A stretch of DNA of 11,754 nt, from contig DDHX01000062.1 of NCBI GenBank assembly GCA_002338255.1, forward strand, positions 77,144-88,897, written 5' to 3'. The number at the start of each line of letters is the position of its first letter. The first letter of the stretch is position 1. This document shows, one piece after another, positions 1 to 5,692 of the stretch. The stretch is from Ruminococcaceae bacterium UBA1865 (GTDB taxonomy: Bacteria; Bacillota; Clostridia; Oscillospirales; Acutalibacteraceae). The notes under the pieces were generated by a model that made no database searches, was not told where the DNA came from, and was given only the letters and a program-made list of their open reading frames with translations. Both the position numbers and the translations under genes were made by a program.

Positions 1-310
1 AACATGCCGCCCGATTATCCGCAACAACACCGGCGGACTTTCCGGTCCCGCGCTGCTGCCGATTGCCGTCCGCATGGTCTATCAGGCCGCGCAGCGGGTT
101 AAAATTCCGATTGTCGGCATGGGCGGCGTTTCAAAATGGCAGGACGCTGTGGAACTGCTGCTGGCAGGTGCTTCGGCACTGCAAATCGGAACGGCATTTT
201 TCACCGATCCCTACGTACCGGTGAAAATTTTGGACGGTCTGAATCAATATCTCGATCACCATAAAATCGAAAATGTCACGGAACTCACCGGAAAAGTTGA
301 AATTTGGTGA
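1..310 (+). CDS. pyrD: Dihydroorotate dehydrogenase, class 1B type (3' part, 5' end outside window)
   Basis: This is the C-terminal ~102 residues of a TIM-barrel dihydroorotate dehydrogenase, which oxidises dihydroorotate to orotate in pyrimidine synthesis. The frame is read from base 2. It carries the class 1 signature NNTGGLSGPALLPIAVRMVY and the FMN phosphate-binding loops IPIVGMGGV and GASALQIGTAFF, in that order, near the end of the barrel as expected. The active-site base and the N-terminal half lie outside the window. The class 1B assignment (NAD-linked, partnered with PyrK) is inferred from the style of the C-terminal motifs and from the Bacillota context; no pyrK is visible here. It ends in TGA 49 nt before a small Cys-rich gene on the same strand, probably in the same transcript. 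Confidence 0.93.
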   Translation, partial: TCRPIIRNNTGGLSGPALLPIAVRMVYQAAQRVKIPIVGMGGVSKWQDAVELLLAGASALQIGTAFFTDPYVPVKILDGLNQYLDHHKIENVTELTGKVEIW

Positions 311-359
311 TGTCGAAAAATAGCAACACACCCGAAACAGGAATAACGAGGTGCTTTTA

Positions 360-509
360 ATGCTTGAAAATGGATTGGAAAAATGTAGCTGCCCAAAAGA
401 GAAATGTAAAAGGCACGGCAATTGCGCCGAATGCTGCAAACATCACCACAAGCCCAAAAATCCGCCTTATTGTAAAAGAAAAGGCTCTGATTCAATCGAT
501 CATGAATAA
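360..509 (+). CDS. Small Cys/His-rich protein, possible zinc-binding knuckle (49 aa)
   Basis: This is a 49-residue ORF starting at ATG 360, with a plausible ribosome binding site (aacgagg) 8 nt upstream. It contains the pattern C-x-C-x4-C-x3-H-x2-C-x2-C-C-x-H-H-H (residues 9-30) plus a further Cys at residue 38, and it is rich in Lys. The spacing suggests one or two small metal-binding knuckles. Short proteins of this kind (CP-x3-C-x2-HG-x-C-x2-C) recur in Clostridia without a known role; that comparison is from memory and was not searched. It lies between pyrD and the phosphatase gene in a tight same-strand series, so it is probably translated from the pyrD operon transcript. Function is unknown; a nucleic-acid or metal-handling role would be a guess. 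Confidence 0.7.
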   Translation: MLENGLEKCSCPKEKCKRHGNCAECCKHHHKPKNPPYCKRKGSDSIDHE

Positions 510-537
510 CGTATAACGAATAACGGGGGATGTCACA

Positions 538-1239
538 ATGACACGAATCATATTGGTGCGCCACTGCGAGGCACACGGCAACACAATCAGCGTTTTTCAA
601 GGGCATACCGATAGCGATATCAGTGGAAACGGCGCGGCTCAGCTTGAGCTTTTGGGCTTACGATGCCGCAATATGCCGATAGACGCAATTTATTCCAGCC
701 CTTTAAAGCGGGCTTTTCAGACTGCCGAAGCGATTAATCAATATCATCATCTGCCTATTCAGATTGAACCGCGGCTGATCGAAATCAACGGCGGCGATTG
801 GGAGGGCAAATCATGGAACGACGAGCTGCCGGTGCTTTACCCCGAGCAGATGAAAAACTGGAATATGCGTCCCTTCGCATTTCATCCGCAGGGCGGCGAA
901 GCGATGCGCGACGTTTACGAACGGATATGGGCCGCGATTACGGATATCGTCAAAGAGAATCAAGGGAAAACGGTGTGTGTTGCGTCGCACGGCTGTGCCA
1001 TCCGCAACTTTCTGTGTCATGCTTTAAATAAGCCGATTGAAGAGTTGAACGACGTTGACTGGTGCGATAATACCGCAATCAGCGTTATTGATTTTGATAA
1101 TGATTTACACAGTCACGTGATTTCAATGAACGACGCTTCTCACTTAACCCCAGAGCTTTCCGTTTTTGCACAGCAAACATGGTGGCGGCCGGAAAACCGC
1201 GTTGACGACGGAGGCGAAAATGAAGATTCTCGCAGTTGA
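538..1239 (+). CDS. Histidine phosphatase family protein (phosphoglycerate-mutase-like)
   Basis: This 233-aa protein belongs to the histidine phosphatase (RHG) superfamily. The catalytic motif is VRHCEAHGN at residues 7-15, with Arg8 and the phospho-accepting His9; Cys replaces the usual Gly after His9. The second Arg is in YSSPLKRAFQTA (Arg58), the acid is in the LIEINGGDWEG segment (Glu82), and the second catalytic His is in VASHGCAIR (His151). All core residues are present, so it should be active. The substrate cannot be told from sequence; relatives include cofactor-dependent mutases, alpha-ribazole phosphatases and broad phosphomonoesterases. The start ATG has a GGGGG-type ribosome binding site. 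The end overlaps the downstream ruvX start by 20 nt, so the two are probably translationally coupled. The C-terminus beyond about residue 215 is acidic and probably disordered. Confidence 0.9.
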   Translation: MTRIILVRHCEAHGNTISVFQGHTDSDISGNGAAQLELLGLRCRNMPIDAIYSSPLKRAFQTAEAINQYHHLPIQIEPRLIEINGGDWEGKSWNDELPVLYPEQMKNWNMRPFAFHPQGGEAMRDVYERIWAAITDIVKENQGKTVCVASHGCAIRNFLCHALNKPIEELNDVDWCDNTAISVIDFDNDLHSHVISMNDASHLTPELSVFAQQTWWRPENRVDDGGENEDSRS

Positions 1240-1654
1240 TCTGGGCAAAGCGCGCACCGGGCTTGCGGTGTGCGATGAAAGCGAGCTGCTGGCCTCTCCA
1301 GCAGGCGTAATCACCGAGTACAACTGGGAACGCCTTGCACAAACAGTCGCTGCACAGGCCGCAGAAAAGGCAGTGGGGTGTATTGTGGTCGGCCTGCCCA
1401 GAAATATGGACGGAAGCGAAGGGCAAAGCGCCCAAAACGCGCGCACCTTTGCGGAGAACCTAAAGCTGCTTGTCAGCGTTCCGGTTGAACTGCGCGACGA
1501 GCGCGGTACGACGATTACGGCGCATGGCTACCTGAATAACACCGACACGCGCGGGAAAAAACGCAAAGCGGTGGTGGACGCCGTTGCGGCAACCATTATT
1601 TTACAGGATTATCTTGACTACCGCAGAAATCAAAAAGGCAGTGAAAAACAATAG
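1220..1654 (+). CDS. ruvX: RuvX/YqgF Holliday-junction-resolvase-like nuclease
   Basis: This 144-aa protein has the RNase H-like fold of the RuvX (YqgF/YrrK) family. In other bacteria the family is tied to pre-16S rRNA 5' end processing and, structurally, to Holliday junction resolvases. The visible motifs are AVDLGKARTG near the N-terminus (first catalytic Asp), VVGLPRNMDGSEG, DERGTTITA and the C-terminal VDAVAATIILQDYL with the last acidic residue. The start is set at ATG 1220: it has GGAGG 5 nt upstream, and the resulting protein begins MKILAVDLG as the family does. A longer reading from 1166 would add 18 unrelated residues. In Bacilli and many Clostridia the partner downstream of ruvX is a DUF1292 gene; here that gene is about 2.6 kb away on the opposite strand, so the usual cluster is broken. 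Confidence 0.92.
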   Translation: MKILAVDLGKARTGLAVCDESELLASPAGVITEYNWERLAQTVAAQAAEKAVGCIVVGLPRNMDGSEGQSAQNARTFAENLKLLVSVPVELRDERGTTITAHGYLNNTDTRGKKRKAVVDAVAATIILQDYLDYRRNQKGSEKQ

Positions 1655-1729
1655 TGTTTTCTCTTTTTAAAAAAATTCGGAAAACAATGAATCTACAAAA
1701 TACTTACATTTTACAAGGATATTCATACT

Positions 1730-2965
1730 ATGAAATATACCTATAAACATACGCTGCACGCCTGCTACACAGGGCTGATCACACAGGCGGTTATTAACAA
1801 TCTGGCACCGCTCCTGTTTACTGTTTTTCAAAGTGAATTCGGCCTTTCCTTTGAACAGGTGGGACGGCTGATTCTGTTCAATTTCGGCACGCAAATCGCA
1901 GCAGATATTTTTGCCGTAAAATATGTGGATATTATTGGATTTCGCAGGTCGGCCGTGGCCGCACATCTGTTGTGCGCGGTGGGCTTGATTGCTCTTTCCA
2001 TCCTGCCAAATGTGCTTCCTTCTCCCTATGTCGGCTTAATGTTGGCTGTGATGATCTACGCGGTGGGCGGCGGTCTTTTAGAGGTACTGGTAAGCCCTAT
2101 CGTGGATTCCCTGCCCGGAGAAGAAAAGGAAAGTGCCATGAGCCTGTTGCATTCTTTTTACTGCTGGGGGCAGGTTGGTGTTGTTCTCGTCACCACCTTG
2201 ATGATCCAGCTGATAGGAAGGCAATTGTGGGCGGTTCTTCCGGTGCTTTGGGCTATTATTCCGCTGTATAATTTATTGCGGTTCTTAAAGGTGCCGCTTA
2301 TGCCGCCTGTGCCGCAGGAAACGCGTGTGCCGTTAAAGAACTTATTCAAATCCCGTTTTTTTGTTCTTGCGCTTATCATAATGATGTGCGCCGGTGCTTC
2401 CGAACTGACCATGTCGCAGTGGTCATCCCTTTTTGCCGAAAGAGGGCTGCATGTTTCCAAGGTTCTCGGTGATTTGCTCGGCCCCTGCCTGTTCGCCGTA
2501 TTCATGGGCATTGGCCGTACCATTTACGGTGTGTGGGGAAGCAAAATCAACCTGTCAAATGCGCTTCTTGGCTGCGGGGTACTGTGCGTGGCGTGTTATG
2601 TTGTCACGGTGTTAGCACCCTACCCGCTGCTTTCTCTGCTTGCCTGCGCTTTGTGCGGATTTTCAGTCAGCCTGATGTGGCCGGGCACGTTCAGCCTGAC
2701 GGCGCAAAAACATCCCACGGGCGGAACCGCTATGTTTGGAATGCTCGCTGTGTTCGGCGACCTTGGTGCTTCGGCCGGGCCGTGGGTTGCGGGGCTGATT
2801 TCCGATTTGTCGCAGAAATCAGCTGTGGTCATTGCGGTAGGGCAGAGAAACGGACTTGATCTGGCACAGCTCGGCTTAAAATGCGGCCTGCTTGTTGCCA
2901 CCGCATTTCCTCTTGTCTTATTTGTCAGTGTTCTGTTTTTCAAGCGCGACAAAATATCAGTATAA
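1730..2965 (+). CDS. Major facilitator superfamily (MFS) transporter
   Basis: This is a 411-aa polytopic membrane protein with about 12 hydrophobic segments and a central basic loop (around PQETRVPLKNLFKSRF, residues ~195-210) separating two six-helix halves, as in MFS carriers. The gentle motif GGGLLEVLVSPIVDSLPGEE in the first half and SVSLMWPGTFSLTAQ in the second resemble the FucP/GlcP-like sugar-proton symporter branch, but the substrate is not determined. An AAGGA ribosome binding site lies 10 nt before the ATG. It starts 75 nt after ruvX with no terminator between them, so read-through from the upstream operon is possible; no convincing separate promoter was seen. The gene ends just before a strong hairpin terminator and converges on degV. 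Confidence 0.88.
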   Translation: MKYTYKHTLHACYTGLITQAVINNLAPLLFTVFQSEFGLSFEQVGRLILFNFGTQIAADIFAVKYVDIIGFRRSAVAAHLLCAVGLIALSILPNVLPSPYVGLMLAVMIYAVGGGLLEVLVSPIVDSLPGEEKESAMSLLHSFYCWGQVGVVLVTTLMIQLIGRQLWAVLPVLWAIIPLYNLLRFLKVPLMPPVPQETRVPLKNLFKSRFFVLALIIMMCAGASELTMSQWSSLFAERGLHVSKVLGDLLGPCLFAVFMGIGRTIYGVWGSKINLSNALLGCGVLCVACYVVTVLAPYPLLSLLACALCGFSVSLMWPGTFSLTAQKHPTGGTAMFGMLAVFGDLGASAGPWVAGLISDLSQKSAVVIAVGQRNGLDLAQLGLKCGLLVATAFPLVLFVSVLFFKRDKISV

Positions 2966-2966
2966 C

Positions 2967-3003
2967 AAAACGGACACCCGTTGCTTGATGGGTGCCCGTT
3001 TTT
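2967..3003 (+). terminator. Intrinsic terminator, probably bidirectional (MFS gene / degV)
   Basis: An 11-bp stem (AACGGACACCC pairing with GGGTGCCCGTT, one wobble) with a 10-nt loop starts 4 nt after the MFS stop codon. It is followed by TTTTT on the + strand. On the minus strand the mirror side offers TTTT, so the same hairpin can serve the convergent degV gene, which stops at 3017. Confidence 0.85.
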
Positions 3004-3016
3004 CGGTGTTGATACG

Positions 3017-3892
3017 TTAGTTTCTGTCTTTGCCAAGGTAGAATAATGCGATGGTTCCCGGGCCGGAATGCGTTCCGATCACCGGGCCAATCGGGTTTAT
3101 TTCAATCGCCTTGACGTGAAATTTCTTTTTGACCTGTTCGGCTATGTACTGAGCATCCTGTAAGGAATCGCCGTGGCTCACGAAAATCATTTGATTTTCC
3201 GGCTCTTCAACAGCCTTTTCCATGTGGCTCAGCAGCGTGTTTAACGACTGGCGGCGCCCGCGTATTTTTTCCATGGGAATCAGGTGCCCTTCGCTGTCAA
3301 CATGCAGAACCGGCTTAATCCCCAATACGGTGCCGACAAATGCGGCCGCGCCGGAGACCCGTCCGCCGCGTTTCAAATGATTTAAATCGTCAACAGTAAA
3401 CCAGTGGGCAAGGCGGCCGCGATTCTCCGTTACCCAATCGCGAACCTCGTCAATACCGAGTCCTTCCTTTTTTTTCAACACCGCGTTGTAAACCAGCAAA
3501 CCTTCACCCATGGAAGCTGCCAACGAATCCACCGCATAAATTTTGCGCTGCGGGTACTTCCCGCCAAGTTCACCGATGGCCAGCTGGGCGTTGTTGTAAG
3601 TTCCGCTCAGACCGGAGGAAAAGGCGATATACAAAACATCCTGACCGGATTTTAATATTGGTTCAAAAATTTCAATAAAGGTAACCGGGCTGATTTGATT
3701 TGTGGTTGAAAATTCACCTGCACGCAGACGATCATAAAATTCATGGGAAGAAAGGTCGCGCTCATCCGGATAATTGCAGTAGGAATTTTCACCGATTGTA
3801 AAAGTCATAGGGATTACTTCAATGTCCATCTCACTGATTAGTTTTGGTGAAAGATCCGAGGTGGAATCCGTTATAATTTTATAATCGTTCAT
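3017..3892 (-). CDS. DegV family fatty-acid-binding protein
   Basis: This 291-aa DegV family protein belongs to the group that binds fatty acids and, as FakB in relatives, presents them to the kinase FakA to make acyl phosphate. Motifs are KIITDSTSDLS at the N-terminus, IPMTFTIG, then FSSGLSGTYNNAQLA around the lipid-binding centre, LKRGGRVSGAAAFVGTVLGIKPVL, and a C-terminal GPVIGTHSGPGTIALFYLG. All are typical and complete. The start at 3892 is chosen over 3976 because it gives the family N-terminus MNDYKIITDST and has AAGGGAG 9 nt upstream; the longer reading adds 28 unrelated residues and covers the promoter. No fakA is nearby, as is common because genomes carry several degV genes. It is transcribed alone from its own promoter. 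Confidence 0.92.
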   Translation of the reverse strand: MNDYKIITDSTSDLSPKLISEMDIEVIPMTFTIGENSYCNYPDERDLSSHEFYDRLRAGEFSTTNQISPVTFIEIFEPILKSGQDVLYIAFSSGLSGTYNNAQLAIGELGGKYPQRKIYAVDSLAASMGEGLLVYNAVLKKKEGLGIDEVRDWVTENRGRLAHWFTVDDLNHLKRGGRVSGAAAFVGTVLGIKPVLHVDSEGHLIPMEKIRGRRQSLNTLLSHMEKAVEEPENQMIFVSHGDSLQDAQYIAEQVKKKFHVKAIEINPIGPVIGTHSGPGTIALFYLGKDRN

Positions 3893-3923
3893 ATTAACTG
3901 CTCCCTTTTTATAAATTGAATAA

Positions 3924-3952
3924 ATTATATAATATTTTAATGGGACTGTACA
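3924..3952 (-). promoter_or_regulatory. Probable sigma-A promoter of degV
   Basis: On the minus strand, TGTACA (4/6 to the -35 consensus) and a perfect TATAAT are separated by 17 nt. Transcription would start about 40 nt before the degV start codon. The -10 lies in an AT-rich palindrome (ATTATATAAT), so other -10 registers are possible. Confidence 0.55.
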
Positions 3953-3984
3953 CCGACAAAAGACAGGAACTGTCACTTAATTAC

Positions 3985-4013
3985 AAAAAAGGCTCCTGAA
4001 TGAATCAGAAGCC
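3985..4013 (-). terminator. Terminator of the 6S-like RNA
   Basis: Read on the minus strand, GGCTTCTGA pairs with TCAGGAGCC (9 bp, one G-U) over a 5-nt loop, followed directly by TTTTTT. It lies about 18 nt after the closing stem of the 6S-like RNA, where the end of that transcript is expected. Confidence 0.85.
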
Positions 4014-4030
4014 TCTTCTCATTTAATAAA

Positions 4031-4214
4031 TCCCGCCTGGCCGTAATGTGCCAAATACCCTGCTGTTATAGCAGGTGGGTGCCAGCCCAATGGTTTCGCA
4101 CTCCCTTCGTCCGGCAAAAGCCGGGAGGTCTGAAGTCCGCCACCGGAGCAAAGCTCCCGATTAAGAAATGTAGGGTTATTTTTGCAACAGTCCGCGCACC
4201 AGGCAGGGTGCTGA
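4031..4214 (-). ncRNA. ssrS: 6S RNA-like (SsrS type) regulator of RNA polymerase
   Basis: A ~184-nt structured RNA is read on the minus strand between DUF1292 and degV. The ends pair as a closing stem: CCCTGCCTGG near 4208-4199 with CCAGGCGGG near 4040-4032, one bulged base. Inside are a GGAGC-TTT-GCTCC hairpin, an apical CCGGC-TTTT-GCCGG hairpin flanked by CTCCC/GGGAG, a GGTGG/CCACC stem, and a CCTGCT-ATAAC-AGCAGG hairpin on the 3' side. One long hairpin with a closing stem, a large central bubble, a small hairpin on the 3' bubble strand and a ~180-200 nt length is the 6S layout. 6S RNA mimics an open promoter and sequesters sigma-A polymerase. The name rests on layout and remembered sequence style, not a covariance search. 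No convincing own promoter was seen; it may be processed from the DUF1292 transcript. Confidence 0.72.
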
Positions 4215-4222
4215 CTTAAATA

Positions 4223-4543
4223 TTATTCGTCGTCGTTTTCTTCGGCATCCGCATCATCGGAGTCATATAGCTCCTCAAAACGGCTTTCAAAAAGTTCCGC
4301 GAGTTTATCGAGCAGTTCTTCGTTCTCAACTTCGGCGAGCTGCTGCTCCCCGTCTTCTTCAATTGCTTCAAAGATATAATAGGTTCCTTCGGCGTCAACT
4401 TTTTGCTGAGGATCCTCAAACGTAGGCAGCAATGCATAAAAGCAGCCGTCGTCATTATCAATTACATCCAGAACTTCAAATTCATGCTCTTCTCCCTCGT
4501 CGTCTATCAGGGTTAATAAATCCGCACCATATTCGTCATTCAT
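4223..4543 (-). CDS. DUF1292 domain protein (YrzB-like), highly acidic
   Basis: This 106-aa acidic protein has the DUF1292 pattern: an N-terminal strand segment DLLTLIDDEGEEHEFEVLDVI, then YALLPTF, YYIFEA, an acidic EEDGEQQL turn, and VENEELLDKLAELFESRFEEL. The last ~13 residues are almost all Asp/Glu. DUF1292 proteins are usually ~90-110 aa, cytoplasmic, and of unknown function; they are normally encoded beside ruvX, which here is on the other strand 2.6 kb away. The ATG at 4543 has AGGAG 10 nt upstream and lies downstream of a near-consensus promoter. The 3' end runs within 10 nt of the 6S-like RNA, so one transcript may carry both. Confidence 0.9.
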   Translation of the reverse strand: MNDEYGADLLTLIDDEGEEHEFEVLDVIDNDDGCFYALLPTFEDPQQKVDAEGTYYIFEAIEEDGEQQLAEVENEELLDKLAELFESRFEELYDSDDADAEENDDE

Positions 4544-4581
4544 AGGGGGTCATCTCCTCATGATTAATTTATCTGCTTCTA

Positions 4582-4610
4582 ATTCTACCTTTCCTGTTCA
4601 ATTAAGTCAA
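4582..4610 (-). promoter_or_regulatory. Sigma-A promoter of DUF1292 with overlapping inverted repeat
   Basis: On the minus strand, TTGACT (5/6) and TAGAAT (5/6) are separated by exactly 17 nt, about 39 nt before the start codon. An inverted repeat, CCTGTT...AACAGG (arms 4593-4598 and 4609-4614), covers the -35 box and part of the spacer and could be an operator; that role is inference. Confidence 0.7.
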
Positions 4611-4670
4611 CAGGAAAATATAGAGTTAAAAATAATACATAAAATTTTATAAAAATATTTTTAATTTATA

Positions 4671-4699
4671 TTGACATTACCTATAGAGTCGCCTATAAT
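4671..4699 (+). promoter_or_regulatory. Perfect consensus sigma-A promoter without an obvious gene
   Basis: TTGACA at 4671-4676 and TATAAT at 4694-4699 are separated by 17 nt, a full match to the sigma-A consensus. It points rightward, away from the divergent DUF1292 promoter. The expected start is near 4706. No well-supported protein gene follows within 350 nt, which suggests the product is an RNA. Confidence 0.82.
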
Positions 4700-4705
4700 A
4701 AAGAC

Positions 4706-5060
4706 AGAGAAAAGGATGATTTTTAAGACGGCCGGGTTACTCAACAGGTGGTGTCACAAAAATGACATCATAGCAAAGAGTACAAGGAAGGTGCCGGCAG
4801 AGAAGTCAGACCAGGATGTGAAAGGGGTGAGTCCAATGGGCGAGGAACCATTTTTTCAGGGCAGCAGCCTTAGGTTTGTTGGGCGTAGCTGCAGTCATCG
4901 GATGTTAAAATAAGATGATTGGGAGGTCACCGAAAGTCATGCAGTAAGAAATGACTGCTCAGAGCAAGCGCTATGGAAGCAGATTCAAATGAAAGAACTA
5001 CTATTCATATAAAATGATGAGCAAAGGAATAAATCCAAAAAACAGTTCGTCGGCTGTTTT
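4706..5060 (+). ncRNA. Candidate structured non-coding RNA of unknown class (~355 nt)
   Basis: The span from the predicted start of a perfect promoter to a terminator-like hairpin has several possible stems. TGGTGTCA (4749-4756) pairs with TGACATCA (4763-4770) around CAAAAA. GCCGG (4731-4735) pairs with CCGGC (4794-4798), enclosing that hairpin. AGTCAT...ATGACT or, alternatively, GCAGT...ACTGC form between 4936 and 4963. I do not recognise it as tmRNA, RNase P, SRP RNA or a riboswitch known to me. An ORF runs through part of it (ATG 4716 to 4913), but its AAAGGA abuts the ATG and the product matches no family I know. Alternatives are a degraded gene or a leader of a small ORF downstream. Confidence 0.42.
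5037..5060 (+). terminator. Weak terminator-like hairpin at the end of the candidate ncRNA
   Basis: AAAACAG (5039-5045) pairs with CTGTTTT (5054-5060) over an 8-nt loop; the U-rich side is formed by the 3' arm itself. The stem is short and AT-rich, so termination may be partial, with the strong hairpin at 5351 as backup. Confidence 0.4.
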
Positions 5061-5071
5061 ATGAAAGGATA

Positions 5072-5221
5072 ATGGTAATAGTTACGTTAAACATTCAATC
5101 CAAAGATCCAATTGGCGACGAAAAATTAAATCAGTTAGGTTCTGTGTGATCTATCATTTCAAGCCCATTTTTTGCTTTTGATAAAAAGCGTTTAAGTGTA
5201 CATGTGAAGGGGCAGTTCTGA
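5072..5221 (+). pseudogene. Possible decayed mini-gene with one in-frame TGA
   Basis: ATG 5072 opens a 25-codon frame (MVIVTLNIQSKDPIGDEKLN at the start) that ends in TGA at 5147. The same frame then continues for another 23 codons (SIISSPFFAFDKKRLSVHVK and three more) to TGA at 5219. Both halves have protein-like composition with alternating hydrophobic residues. A single TGG-to-TGA change would join them into one 49-residue protein. AAAGGA lies only 3 nt from the ATG, poor spacing. There is no family match I recognise. It may equally be chance in AT-rich DNA. Confidence 0.25.
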
Positions 5222-5350
5222 ATATAGTCTAAAACACAGTAGGACTTTAACCGAAAAAAATTGAAATTGGTGATTCCAATGTATCATGAAGGTAATTTGT
5301 ATAATCAGACTTAGTAAACTTTAAATAGTATTATAATAAACAATCAATTC

Positions 5351-5389
5351 GGGGCTCTGGCAATTAGTTTTGCCGGAGCTCCTGTTTTT
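5351..5389 (+). terminator. Strong intrinsic terminator upstream of the MATE gene
   Basis: GGGGCTCTGGCA (5351-5362) pairs with TGCCGGAGCTCC (5371-5382): 12 bp with two G-U pairs over an 8-nt loop, then TGTTTTT. It insulates the MATE gene from + strand transcription that begins at the 4671 promoter. No recognisable riboswitch aptamer was seen in front of it. Confidence 0.82.
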
Positions 5390-5692
5390 ATGTTAAAAAC
5401 TGTGAGCAATTTCGAGAAGTGGATTTGTGTTGAATAAGAATTGTGAAGAGCACCGTGGCGGCGAAATTGTTTCCCGTATTCGAGTGCTTTTTTATTTAAT
5501 ATATGCTGAAAGGCGTATTTGGTGCATCAAAACATCATATGAAAACGATGAAGAACGAACAATAAACGCTCAATACCAAATAAAAGGAAAAGGGAAACAC
5601 CCAAAGTGTATTTATGTTTTGAATTTACAAGCTTGTTATTACACGACTAATTATGTTAAAATAATATAAAATTCAAAAAAAGATGTGATAAA
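5390..5692. other. AT-rich intergenic stretch before the MATE gene
   Basis: About 300 nt with no supported gene. An 80-codon frame from TTG 5427 to 5669 lacks a ribosome binding site and runs through the likely MATE promoter, so I treat it as chance. A weak AGCAC...GTGCT pairing followed by a T-run sits near 5446-5495. Otherwise only the MATE leader can be seen here. Confidence 0.5.
5633..5662 (+). promoter_or_regulatory. Weak candidate promoter for the MATE gene
   Basis: TTGTTA (4/6) and TAAAAT (5/6) are separated by 18 nt, ending about 30 nt before the GTG start. The surrounding DNA is very AT-rich, so chance matches are likely; it is offered because no better candidate exists between the 5351 terminator and the gene. 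Confidence 0.32.

Noticed and set aside
4671..4715. N-terminal extension of the frame ending at 4913, starting at TTG 4671
   Set aside because: Its start codon is the -35 box of a perfect promoter, so it could not be in the transcript.
5147..5149. In-frame TGA as a possible selenocysteine codon
   Set aside because: No selenocysteine insertion hairpin is evident after it and no selenoprotein family fits; decay or chance is simpler.
5220..5390. Riboswitch in front of the MATE gene ending in the 5351 terminator
   Set aside because: No known aptamer core recognised, and the terminator is about 300 nt from the gene, too far for a usual attenuator.
5427..5669. 80-codon frame upstream of the MATE gene
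   Set aside because: TTG start without a ribosome binding site, AT-driven composition, no recognised family, and it overlaps the likely MATE promoter.
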